A stretch of 33,280 bases of DNA from a virus. How positions within the stretch are numbered: position 1 is the stretch's first letter; each line of letters begins with the position of its first letter. Shown here in pieces: positions 7,801 through 15,057 of the stretch. Position numbers and translations under genes: made by a program. The notes beneath the pieces are model-generated. The model worked only from the letters and a program-made list of their open reading frames with translations. It was not told the origin of the DNA and searched no databases. The DNA lies in IMG/VR virus record IMGVR_UViG_3300017987_000239, positions 1 to 33,280 of that record; one strand, given 5' to 3'.

Positions 7801-10497
7801 GAACTGGTCGAGCGCAACTTCAATGCCACCTATTTCGTCGTCCGTAAGCTGCGACCACACGCGCGAGTTGTACTGTGAGCGCGAACCTTCTTCAAGCATA
7901 CGCTTGTCTTCTGGACGAAAACCAACATCTTTAATCCGCTTAATCAACGCATTAAGTTTTCTATAGTATGTCCCCTTTTTATTTAACCCTGCCCTAAACT
8001 CTGCGGCAAGCTGCTCCGTTCCCTCCATTGCTTGCGCATAAGTCGGTCTGTCACCAACTCTTTTTTGAAACTCTTTATACGCTTCTGGCATATTGATTTT
8101 AAATGTTTTAATTTCTTTTTGTTTTAGACCTACGGGCGCGTCAAGAATGTCGGGTTTTAACTCTGGATATTTTCTGAGTATTTTTATTATGCTCTCACCG
8201 CCAGCAAGGTCGGCAAGCATGCTTTGAACCTTATCCATCATGGCTGGATTGTCGGCATATTTGGCATATAAAGCATAAGTTTCAAGCGGTATGTCGGAAA
8301 TATCCTCTACAAACTCAGGATACTTTTTAAAAAGATCGTTGATAGTTGTACCGCGTCCCAGCTCAGCTACAAACTCATCAACCCTGCTTTTTGTTGCAAT
8401 GTTATCGCCATAAACCCGATAAAGATATTCAATTTTATTCACTGTTCTGCTGTACTCTTTACTTGCTTTTCTGCCAAGAACAGCGTTTTTTCTGTTCAGT
8501 AAAACAATTTCTGTATATTCAGGGTCTTTAAAATCCCTTACCATATACATGTCATAGCCTTTCTTTTTGGCTTCTTGAGAACCTATCCCCTCGATTATGT
8601 CCTGAATATCATCGCCCTCCTCATATTTCGAGAAGTTTGCACCCTTATATCTTTTGTTAGCCCATTCTATAAGGCGTTTTTTAGACATGTTTTTAATCTT
8701 ATTAAACTTTTCTAACCCCAAAAAGTGCCGTGCTGCATGAACTCCAGCGCCAGCGCTAATCGCGCCTTTTCTTAATCGCACTTCTTCTATTGGGTATTCT
8801 CTTATTTCTATTTTTTTAGCGTTATGGTTAAGTCTGTACGTGTGTCTTTTTCCACCCAAATCAAGATGCGGACTTTTAACCTCTGCTGGTGTGGTGAATA
8901 AACCCTGCGGCTTTTTAAAACTTGGCTTAACGTCTGGTTCTTCAATTCGCTGTACTGTTATGGGCCAACCCTCATCAGTGGTAGATACCAGTTGTTCTAC
9001 CTCGGGTTTTAATTCTTTCTCACGTTTTTTTACATACCTGTATTTTCTCTTTTTAAGTTGCGATGAAGCGCCAGCAGCAGCAGCAGGGTTTCTTTCCCCT
9101 GACAGTATTCCGCCTTTTCCATAAACCGTTCCACGATCTGCGTTTTTTGTTTTTTTGTAAAGGCTATCAAGGTTGCGTGCTATCTCTGTATCTGATTCAG
9201 CGGTCTTAAGAATACGCATAACTTCTTTTGGATACTTCTCGTACAAAAGGTATATATCTTCGTGTATGGTTGCGGCATCCCTGATGATAGATGCGTCAGC
9301 CTGTTGTGTTCCGGGGTACATCTTGCGCGTTTCTTCAACGCCCCGCGCCTCGGACTGTAGCCGTTTCTTTAGTTCGTCAAGAACGCCCATCGGCTTTGAT
9401 ATTGTTTCTTGGAGTTCTTCTGTTCTGTCGAACTGCTTTCTAATGGCTACCGCTTCGTCGCGGTATTCTTTTTTACCAGTTCTTTTGTACTGTTCAAGCA
9501 GTTCCTTTATCCGCTTCTGTGCTGTCGGCAACTCGCGCAGCTTTTCTGTTCCTGACATTTCAGAAGAAAACTCTTTAGCAGCCTGTTCCGCGCCTTCTGC
9601 TTCGGTAAGAATCCGCGCCTTTTCCGCTTCGCCAGCTATCTCTTTATTTCTTTTTAAAAGTTTGTAAAGTTCTTTGGGCGTGGATTTTTCCAGCGTTTCA
9701 ATCGCCTTCACAAGTAACGGTATGTTGCGACTTTTGCCAGCCTGTTTGAGTGCAGCAAGCCCCTTGCCGATTGGCTTTGTGACTACGCCTGCGCCGACAT
9801 ACGACGTAATATCAAGCCCCATTTCACCGAGGAACGCTACAACCTTGTCGGGCGTGGTCAGTTCTTCTAACCCACGCGCTTCTTTAATGATGTCCTCAAC
9901 ATCCGTCTTTACTTCGCCCTTGGCTGCGCTGTAAGCAGACTTTATCGCGCCCCGCGTGGGTAACGTGGCTTCCATATACTTGGGCGACTTCTTTACAGCA
10001 TCGACCAGTACGCCGAGTCCCTTGTCTTGCAGCGCCTTGACCGCGTTTTGATATTCCGGGGAAGCTATCTGCTTTTTTGCCTTCAGTAAACCGAGGGGGT
10101 TAATTACATTTGTTACCGAGTACGGTCTTGCCACCGTGTAAAGCGCGCCAATGACCTCGGGCGCGTCCTCGTCGCTGATGTATGGAATATTCTCGTAGCC
10201 GACTTCCTCAAATCGCGTTTTAAGGAAATTCTTTAACGGTTGCGCTGTGTACTGCTCAATCTTTTCTATGATTTTAAAAAGCGTTTTCGCAGGCTTTGAG
10301 TCAAGTACCGCCCTTCCACGCGCAGCAGCTTCCATCTGCGAGGTGTACCCGAGTTTCGCGTCAAAGCGTTCGACGTTGTAGCCCTCCTCCTTGATCTTGC
10401 TGCGCCACTTTTCATATTCAGGCAAACGCCTGTTGACCGGCAGCTTATTAAATCTGCGCAGTACGTCAAGATATTCTTCGTCAGTTCGTTTAGCCAT
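4858..10497 (-). CDS. Giant internal virion / DNA-ejection-type protein (1879 aa)
   Basis: 1879 residues, by far the largest gene. It is Lys/Glu-rich and mostly helical, with Gly/Ala-rich amphipathic segments (for example FLGALALAPDSALKNLGQ near 1350 and VFGQFLTYPVKQTELIASW near 1505), as in large phage proteins that travel inside the capsid and help DNA cross the envelope. The section at about 450-860 differs in base composition and carries an internal repeat. No lytic transglycosylase or protease motif is clear. It is the third of three consecutive genes (403, 346, 1879 aa) recalling T7 gp14-gp15-gp16, immediately before lysis. The family could also be described as a large polyvalent-type protein; no active site can be assigned. 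Confidence 0.75.
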   Translation of the reverse strand: MAKRTDEEYLDVLRRFNKLPVNRRLPEYEKWRSKIKEEGYNVERFDAKLGYTSQMEAAARGRAVLDSKPAKTLFKIIEKIEQYTAQPLKNFLKTRFEEVGYENIPYISDEDAPEVIGALYTVARPYSVTNVINPLGLLKAKKQIASPEYQNAVKALQDKGLGVLVDAVKKSPKYMEATLPTRGAIKSAYSAAKGEVKTDVEDIIKEARGLEELTTPDKVVAFLGEMGLDITSYVGAGVVTKPIGKGLAALKQAGKSRNIPLLVKAIETLEKSTPKELYKLLKRNKEIAGEAEKARILTEAEGAEQAAKEFSSEMSGTEKLRELPTAQKRIKELLEQYKRTGKKEYRDEAVAIRKQFDRTEELQETISKPMGVLDELKKRLQSEARGVEETRKMYPGTQQADASIIRDAATIHEDIYLLYEKYPKEVMRILKTAESDTEIARNLDSLYKKTKNADRGTVYGKGGILSGERNPAAAAGASSQLKKRKYRYVKKREKELKPEVEQLVSTTDEGWPITVQRIEEPDVKPSFKKPQGLFTTPAEVKSPHLDLGGKRHTYRLNHNAKKIEIREYPIEEVRLRKGAISAGAGVHAARHFLGLEKFNKIKNMSKKRLIEWANKRYKGANFSKYEEGDDIQDIIEGIGSQEAKKKGYDMYMVRDFKDPEYTEIVLLNRKNAVLGRKASKEYSRTVNKIEYLYRVYGDNIATKSRVDEFVAELGRGTTINDLFKKYPEFVEDISDIPLETYALYAKYADNPAMMDKVQSMLADLAGGESIIKILRKYPELKPDILDAPVGLKQKEIKTFKINMPEAYKEFQKRVGDRPTYAQAMEGTEQLAAEFRAGLNKKGTYYRKLNALIKRIKDVGFRPEDKRMLEEGSRSQYNSRVWSQLTDDEIGGIEVALDQFRKTGDATHHARAVQILDNSQAAKNWKAVTEAGDPEASRHAADLIFGEPDDALLAGAIAEPINKETAKQLKRKFGQQGNLRDVLGELFGARTIDDLTQQEAAAFEYYMKNARKVRGKWVHDDLTRVAEGDFIKSMNMRDPLWFEKVTKTFLGSPETVMRELGIENIYKLYKTRWTEMNNKLSDLFDELRALKNETDKIEGSSREIFRALNTLPEIDEDTAKAIKEIKKVKSTKLPPELDEVVKGIRAKQIASLPEELKPAARRIMNIYDELADAQKLPWSARIVNYVTNISYDGAAKQLIDEGILDEVADGVFELSKKTMINGVPYAKGTRLDETLMSQMQKDADIPYRIRRILEFVNPKRITSRFTKKRDKSQFVAEDVWLALDRYLPTTMRKIYLDEPYQMARKIITGENTKNTAAAHVLDVFNQNIRGISRPALGGRKRGKLAQAAYGITNNVFLGALALAPDSALKNLGQGMNVVAELGGDYATRGYKMMLTPEGRKLVMDSGIIDESQIRKLVKLGKLRQISGGKYNKALDKWGDVRDKSMFMFQFAETVNRGTTYLAAYSKYLDEPVKGFKNADEYAQHIVRKLQFDYTEIDIPMALQSPVGRVFGQFLTYPVKQTELIASWIKNGETDKLDRYFRSQYMMLKAGSELNTDMTQFTGAGLSPVGFDEYTGDLEYMPPPVPNFAYKSLFYLIDKGRTGAPWGEPTSDAGKAALQDLKTLVPMHMPIVPGGRYIKKMLDQATNVSLTEKAREMGDVAEDFDKLRQFQQFGEIKSPLLYRPTTEKKRDIPKGESMLRYLASLPDLKRVEQFHRKPRDKQQSEYINKKAREQYGLMKTYKTNRVPELRERIIKLAQITGIDPVEAFKEDKRRIDAGRAGLFETKEKQYGAQKSRDLMSEVLRLEAQGKHAEALKYGRDNGLNEMSAKEINSSVKAYLRELLKAAQADPQKAKEYRILSSIFPKTALTVEEETKALQRSQ
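7920..9150 (-). other. AT-rich central section within the giant gene
   Basis: This in-frame stretch encodes roughly residues 450-860 of the giant protein and is visibly poorer in G+C than its flanks. By hand count, 8401-8460 has 20 of 60 G+C, while 9781-9840 has 33 of 60. It contains two degenerate copies of a KYPE-type repeat (about 704-739 and 761-789) and a segment ending KKGYDMYMVRDFKD...TEIVLLNRKNAV that resembles the C-terminal part of ADP-ribosyltransferase-like domains in polyvalent phage proteins. It may be a domain acquired by recombination. The edges are approximate. Confidence 0.5.
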
Positions 10498-10499
10498 AG

Positions 10500-11540
10500 T
10501 TAATCTTCAAACGGACTAAAATAACCGGCCGTTTCGTCCATTGATTCATCGGTGACTGCACTGGCAGCAGCAGCTTCGGACTTGGTTCCGCGAGTTCCCA
10601 CGCGCCCATAGATGTTGTCGAGCAAATCATCGAGTTGGGCTTTAATCCTCCCGGCTTCAATCGTGCCTTTGTATCCTGCGTTACGAAGGGGTTGCAAAAT
10701 ATTAGCTTCTATGTAGGCTTCTATTTCCTCGCGCAACGCTGGTTTTTTCGCTGTTCTTGACATGCCCTTTGCAATATCCAACACGCTTCCACCTTCTACG
10801 TTAATTTCGTGTGGCTCCTCTACCGTAATGCCTTCATCAAGCATTTTTTGCACTTCAACTATAGCGGGCGCTACAGTTGTCTTGGCCTCATTGTATCTCA
10901 ATGTTTCTTCTATTTCTGCCATGTTTTCTAATGCGTCTTGCTTGATTTCCCAATCTGCTTTCGGGTCTTTGCTAATGGCTTCATAGGTCATGTAAAGCGT
11001 TTTAAGCGCGCCCGTACTCGGACTTGGCAGTTCTCCTGTTGCGCCCGTACTCGGCTGTTCTCCAGGTATATATATCGGAGGCGGTTCGTATTCAGTTTCC
11101 TCCACCCTGACTGTGGGCGCAGCCAAATTCCACGCCGAAAACTCGGCTGCTTCTTCAGCGGTAAGCGGAACTTTGCTTTTGTAAACCTTATCTTCAAGCG
11201 AAGCAAGTCTGCGCTTAACAGCCGGGGGTATCTCTCTATACAGCGGGTCTTTCAGCCTGTCGATTTCAAGTTGCCGGGTACTCATTCTTTGATTGTGTTC
11301 GCGTGCATCGCGCCACGCTTTCGCCTTCGCTAGTTCGGTGCGGGTAGCAGCGTTTTCAACCTCGCGCTTACGAAGCAAAGCCGATAGTTCTTGATTAGCA
11401 CGCTGATTTTCTTCAAAACGTTTCTGGCGTTTCTGCGCCTCAACCTGTGCCAATTCGCCAACCCTTTTCTGGCGCAATTCATTTTTCATTGCGTAAAAAT
11501 CTCTTGCGCCCCTGAATGTCGAAGCATCTATAAGAGCCAT
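10500..11540 (-). CDS. Coiled-coil virion-associated protein, candidate ejection protein
   Basis: 346 residues. Residues 15-105 are an Arg/Glu/Gln-rich coiled coil (QKRQKRFEENQRANQELSAL). A Pro-rich linker follows (about 140-175) with a duplicated PSTGA motif, then a charged helical half ending in a poly-Ala patch and an acidic tail. No enzymatic motif is seen. It sits between the Gly/Ala-rich 403-residue protein and the 1879-residue protein with gaps of 1-2 bases, so co-production is likely. T7 gp15 is a loose analogue by position; no sequence similarity is claimed. Confidence 0.6.
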   Translation of the reverse strand: MALIDASTFRGARDFYAMKNELRQKRVGELAQVEAQKRQKRFEENQRANQELSALLRKREVENAATRTELAKAKAWRDAREHNQRMSTRQLEIDRLKDPLYREIPPAVKRRLASLEDKVYKSKVPLTAEEAAEFSAWNLAAPTVRVEETEYEPPPIYIPGEQPSTGATGELPSPSTGALKTLYMTYEAISKDPKADWEIKQDALENMAEIEETLRYNEAKTTVAPAIVEVQKMLDEGITVEEPHEINVEGGSVLDIAKGMSRTAKKPALREEIEAYIEANILQPLRNAGYKGTIEAGRIKAQLDDLLDNIYGRVGTRGTKSEAAAASAVTDESMDETAGYFSPFED

Positions 11541-11541
11541 A

Positions 11542-12753
11542 TCAATACACCCCGCTTTTAAATCGTTTCAGGTAGTTAGACGGCGCCATGCCTGTTCCAA
11601 GACTGCCCGATGAAAGGTCTAAGCCTGTCGTGTTAATGGCTGGATTGTAGCTGCCGTAGTTAAAGTCCATCGTTGGTATTTCCGGTAACTGGTTCTCAAA
11701 GCCGTAACCGCCACCCCCGTAGTTCGGAAGCGACGTTCCTGTGTAGCCTCCGGTAGTTGCCGTGCCGTCCGGTAGTCTGTACGGACTAACCTCGAACATG
11801 TTGTCGCCCGTTATGTCACCGAGCGTGAGACCTGAAAGCGGGCTACTCGCCGCCGGGGTAGCTTGCTGCGCTGTGAGTCCTTCATAGTACTGCTCCATTG
11901 GCGACTTCTGCCTTGACTTGTATATCTCCATGCCAAGTTCAAGCGGTAAGCGTTTCTCTGCCTCTGCGACATCCGTGTAATACTGAGCTGCACCCGAAAC
12001 CGTTGGCATAATAGCCGACTGCGCCTGAATAGCCCTGAGAGGATAATCCATCTCAATCCCGCGCCGCGCCTCAAGTTCTGCGCGCGCTTCCGCGTCTGAA
12101 AGCGCAGCCATCGGGCCAGTTGTCCTCTCGCCGAGTCCTCGCGCGTACAAGTCCATTTCGAGTTCCTTGCGCTCATTCCCGAAAGCCTTGCGCGTGTCCT
12201 CCTGCGCCTTCTGCACCATCTTCTCCATGTTCGCCGGGTCAGATAATGTCTGAGCAGTATTCACAAGATTCTGAATCGCGGTGTACTCGTATTCCTGTAG
12301 CGTGTTCGCCTTGGATATAGCATCCTTCGCAAGCATTTTTCCTGCGCCGGTTAAAGCGATGAGTGCGAGCACTTCCTCTACGACATCTTTCTGACTGCCT
12401 GATATGCCCAGAGATTCAAGAAAACCGCTGAACTCTGGCCCACCGCCACCCATGTTGAGAAATGCGCTTAAAACGCCTTTCCCCGCCTCACTACCAAAGA
12501 ACTGTCCGAGATCGCCACCCAAGCCAGGTAGCACTTGCTGAACGCCTCCGAGTATCGCCGCGCGTATCGGGTCGCCACCAGCAGCAGCAGCCATTCCAGC
12601 ACTTGCAAGCATCGTGCCTGCCGTAGCGCCGACAGCAGGTGCAAGCAATCCACCTGTCGCCACTGTTGCAATCGGAGCAACGACAGGATTGCGTGCGATG
12701 TCGCCCACGTCGCCTATTCCTAGGGATTCTCCAAATTCTGTTATATCGCCCAT
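11542..12753 (-). CDS. Gly/Ala-rich protein, candidate ejection or pilot protein
   Basis: 403 residues. The first 130 are rich in Gly, Ala and hydrophobic residues (VAPIATVATGGLLAPAVGATAG, then GGVQQVLPGLGGDLGQFFGS), the composition of phage internal proteins that insert into membranes during DNA delivery. A long helical part follows (about 150-270), then a Gly/Pro/Tyr-rich tail (YGGGGYGFENQLPEIP). The ATG has GAGGTG upstream and overlaps the upstream gene by 13 bases. It is first of the ejection-like trio; T7 gp14 is the positional analogue. Recognition is by composition and order. Confidence 0.6.
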   Translation of the reverse strand: MGDITEFGESLGIGDVGDIARNPVVAPIATVATGGLLAPAVGATAGTMLASAGMAAAAGGDPIRAAILGGVQQVLPGLGGDLGQFFGSEAGKGVLSAFLNMGGGGPEFSGFLESLGISGSQKDVVEEVLALIALTGAGKMLAKDAISKANTLQEYEYTAIQNLVNTAQTLSDPANMEKMVQKAQEDTRKAFGNERKELEMDLYARGLGERTTGPMAALSDAEARAELEARRGIEMDYPLRAIQAQSAIMPTVSGAAQYYTDVAEAEKRLPLELGMEIYKSRQKSPMEQYYEGLTAQQATPAASSPLSGLTLGDITGDNMFEVSPYRLPDGTATTGGYTGTSLPNYGGGGYGFENQLPEIPTMDFNYGSYNPAINTTGLDLSSGSLGTGMAPSNYLKRFKSGVY

Positions 12754-13091
12754 TTGTACACCTCGATTACTTCACTTATGAATTTAGCCGTATCGTCTGC
12801 CATTTTGGTTAATTCCTCTGCGGTCTTGTCGTCGGTATCTTTCGTGTATCCGAGTCTCAGCCACCAGTATGAACAGGTATGCCGTGTCGCCAGCACAATC
12901 GGACACTCGCGGCAGTTCAAGAGCCGTGCTTCGCCTTTCGTAACGTACTTCCGGTACTTCGGGCATAGACCGCAATCGTTCTCTTTTTGTGTTTGTAGTA
13001 GTACCCCTTCCTGCTTATCTCTTTTGTATGCTTCAGCAACCTGCTTCCATTTATTTACTTCGGCTGTTAAAAGTTCTGTAACATTTGTCAC
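12741..13091 (-). CDS. Cys-rich hypothetical protein within the tail/ejection block
   Basis: 116 residues, beginning with GTG inside the stop of the upstream gene (GTGA). The middle holds a Cys array (CGLCPKYRKY, then NCRECPIV, then HTCSYWW), five Cys in about 40 residues with two CxxC-type pairs, which suggests a small metal-binding knuckle or a disulfide-bonded domain. Both flanks are helical. It is an unusual protein to find between a fibre-like gene and the ejection trio. Function unknown. Confidence 0.6.
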   Translation of the reverse strand: MTNVTELLTAEVNKWKQVAEAYKRDKQEGVLLQTQKENDCGLCPKYRKYVTKGEARLLNCRECPIVLATRHTCSYWWLRLGYTKDTDDKTAEELTKMADDTAKFISEVIEVYKWAI

Positions 13092-13804
13092 GGGCGCACC
13101 TTGCTCGTATGCTCATACCAGAAAAAATCGTAACTGAGCCAGTTGTTACTCACCGTATCATTTTCAATATAGAAACAGTAATTCGTGTCCTGCTTGCCTA
13201 TAAATTCGTGTTCATGTGTTTCGCTGCCACCAATCTGTTTTCCACTACCCGCCTTTGCGCTGTAAACCAGTGTCCCGTTTGTGTTCACGGTTGGCCCCGA
13301 AAACGCAGTAACACCAGCAGTGTTGGCACTATTGCGGTTGTTGTTAATCGGGGTAATCTGAGATCCGCTTGCGCTGACAGCACAACCCTCGTACATCGAG
13401 AAAGTAGCTTCCGCTTCCGTCGCTAAGCCCCAGAATGCGTGAGGCCACTTCGTTGTGTTTGGAACAGTGAAAAGAAACGTGGCTGTCGAACTGCCGCCCA
13501 TGTCGGTTGTGCCAGCTATAAAGTAGTGGTCGCCAGAATGTATCTCATGGTGCGAATAATCAATAACTTGCAGCGTGTGCGTCATGTTGTCGACTTCCGC
13601 AGGGTAGCCACCACTGTCATAGATAATTACAGTACCGCTCGAAAACTCAACCTTCTTCGTATCCGTCGCTATGTCCACCACGTGCAACGCGTTGTCTTCA
13701 ACGACAGCAAAATTGCCGGTTCCAGAATCGCTTATCGGGACAGCAAGCGCACTAACCGAGGTCAGTAATAACAGGATCAGCGTTGTTGTCAATACTGTTC
13801 TCAT
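13088..13804 (-). CDS. Phage virion beta protein with Sec-type signal peptide
   Basis: 238 residues. Residues 1-21 are a textbook signal peptide: basic start, a TLILLLL core, and a VSALA site before VP. The remainder matches from memory a common phage virion-associated family with the blocks HHEIHSGDHYF (85-95), NNNRNSANTAG (154-164) and a closing WYEH (229-232). The exact role in that family (decoration, fibre or tail) is not established. The ATG has GGAG seven bases upstream, so the signal peptide is not a start error. It overlaps the upstream gene by 53 bases. Confidence 0.7.
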   Translation of the reverse strand: MRTVLTTTLILLLLTSVSALAVPISDSGTGNFAVVEDNALHVVDIATDTKKVEFSSGTVIIYDSGGYPAEVDNMTHTLQVIDYSHHEIHSGDHYFIAGTTDMGGSSTATFLFTVPNTTKWPHAFWGLATEAEATFSMYEGCAVSASGSQITPINNNRNSANTAGVTAFSGPTVNTNGTLVYSAKAGSGKQIGGSETHEHEFIGKQDTNYCFYIENDTVSNNWLSYDFFWYEHTSKVRP

Positions 13805-13970
13805 ATTCTTTCTCCATAACTATTTTAAGTGCGTTTAAATACTCGTTATCTTTTTCAAGTGCCTCTGGAATACCCTGCGCTACTAAACGCTTATCGCCGT
13901 CATACATGGCTATTTTAACAATGTTCTGACCGTCTACCTTTTCCTTCTGCTTCTTGAATTTGTTAGGCAT
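13752..13970 (-). CDS. Small acidic/basic hypothetical protein
   Basis: 72 residues. The ATG at 13970 overlaps the upstream stop (TAATG) and has GGGAGA upstream; a longer in-frame start would lie wholly inside the previous gene. The N-terminus is Lys-rich, the middle looks like a short beta hairpin (NIVKIAMYDGDKRLVAQG), and the rest is acidic and helical. The ribosome site and start of the next gene lie inside its 3' end. Function unknown; it may be a chaperone or linker for neighbouring fibre-like proteins. Confidence 0.55.
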   Translation of the reverse strand: MPNKFKKQKEKVDGQNIVKIAMYDGDKRLVAQGIPEALEKDNEYLNALKIVMEKEYENSIDNNADPVITDLG

Positions 13971-14695
13971 TAAGCTATCTCCCTGTACATACAAGTAATC
14001 TTTATGTTAAGGTCTGTGCTTCCACCAAGATAAACAGTCGTGTTTAAATTAGAGCCATTAGGCCAGTTAATGAGCAGGTCTAAACCGCTGCTGTCTGCTC
14101 CGAAAGCCATTATCTTTTCAAACTCTGTAGTCCCGTCTATCTTAACCTGTACGCGCACCGGTATGATTATAGAAAGCAATACCTGCGCCGTGGGATCATT
14201 TAAACCGTCAAGGTGAATGCTCGTTACAACACGCTTGTTACCGCTGCTGTTCGTCGCATTGCTCGACGAGTCGCCAGTCCAGTCTGCCGTCACCGTACCG
14301 TGTGCAAACCGTTCCGCTTCCGCTGCGTTGTAATTTAGCGCATCGGTTGTCCATACCTGTCTATCAGGATCGTCACCCGCTGGCTGCACGTTGCCACTTC
14401 CGTCTACCTGCTGCGATTTCTGTGACCCATCAGTCTGATTAGATGCTGTAGCTTTTCCTGTAGTGTCACATGCTGTAATTTTTCCGTCGATCGAAGAAAG
14501 ACTTGCGTTACCAGTAGCCTGATTCGCGGCAGTAGCCACCTTCCCGTTAAGCGTTGTTAACTCAGCAATTTCAAGTACTTGGTTTGCAGCCGTTGCCGCA
14601 CCCGTTGGAAGCGGCAAGGTACCCGAAATCTGGACAGTCCCGAGCTGGCGGGTAATGTCATCAACTATCTTCTGTACCTGTACTATTCCAAACAT
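13970..14695 (-). CDS. Tail/fibre-type structural protein with ATAANQ repeats
   Basis: 241 residues. Residues 30-90 contain the repeated pattern typical of phage fibre/structural proteins, alternating ATAANQ-type and L-x-x-L/I-D/N-G-K blocks (ELTTLNGKVATAANQATGN, then SLSSIDGKI). The C-terminal half is beta-rich and may be a receptor- or partner-binding domain. The ATG follows GGAG and overlaps the upstream stop. Neighbouring genes are fibre-like, so a distal tail role fits; which part of the virion it forms is not visible. Confidence 0.65.
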   Translation of the reverse strand: MFGIVQVQKIVDDITRQLGTVQISGTLPLPTGAATAANQVLEIAELTTLNGKVATAANQATGNASLSSIDGKITACDTTGKATASNQTDGSQKSQQVDGSGNVQPAGDDPDRQVWTTDALNYNAAEAERFAHGTVTADWTGDSSSNATNSSGNKRVVTSIHLDGLNDPTAQVLLSIIIPVRVQVKIDGTTEFEKIMAFGADSSGLDLLINWPNGSNLNTTVYLGGSTDLNIKITCMYREIA

Positions 14696-15057
14696 CAGTA
14701 CTCCGTGTAATCTATTCCAGTAACCTTCCCGGCTGCATCGTATGTGTACGTCACGTTAATCGTTTTGTAAAGTTCTCCAGCCTTGTAAATCTTTATCTGC
14801 ATCGAGGCTAAAAGGCTCGAACTGTCGTAGTTGTACGTTTCTTCATAGACTTTAATTGTTTTGCCGGTATCGCCGTAAACCGTCCACTGATTCACAAGCC
14901 CGGTTGTCGCGTCGTATTCGTATCCTTCGTGGTCGCCAGCGTTCAGGTGAATGGATAAGTCAACCAGGTGCCTGTTTACGCGGTCTTCAAGCTGTCGCAA
15001 TCGCTGTTCTGCATTGCCACCTACAACCGGAAAAGGTTGTGTCTGGTTCATGCTCAT
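14695..15057 (-). CDS. Small beta-rich tail-associated protein
   Basis: 120 residues. A short helical start (QRLRQLEDRVNRHLVD) could form a trimeric coil. It is followed by Tyr-rich beta strands with two YD-type stretches (YNYDSSSLLASMQIKIY, then VTYTYDAAGKVTGIDY) resembling YD/RHS-like hairpins. A coiled start plus beta strands suits a small trimeric fibre component. Starts and stops overlap both neighbours, so it is co-translated with fibre-like genes. The family is not recognised. Confidence 0.55.
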   Translation of the reverse strand: MSMNQTQPFPVVGGNAEQRLRQLEDRVNRHLVDLSIHLNAGDHEGYEYDATTGLVNQWTVYGDTGKTIKVYEETYNYDSSSLLASMQIKIYKAGELYKTINVTYTYDAAGKVTGIDYTEY

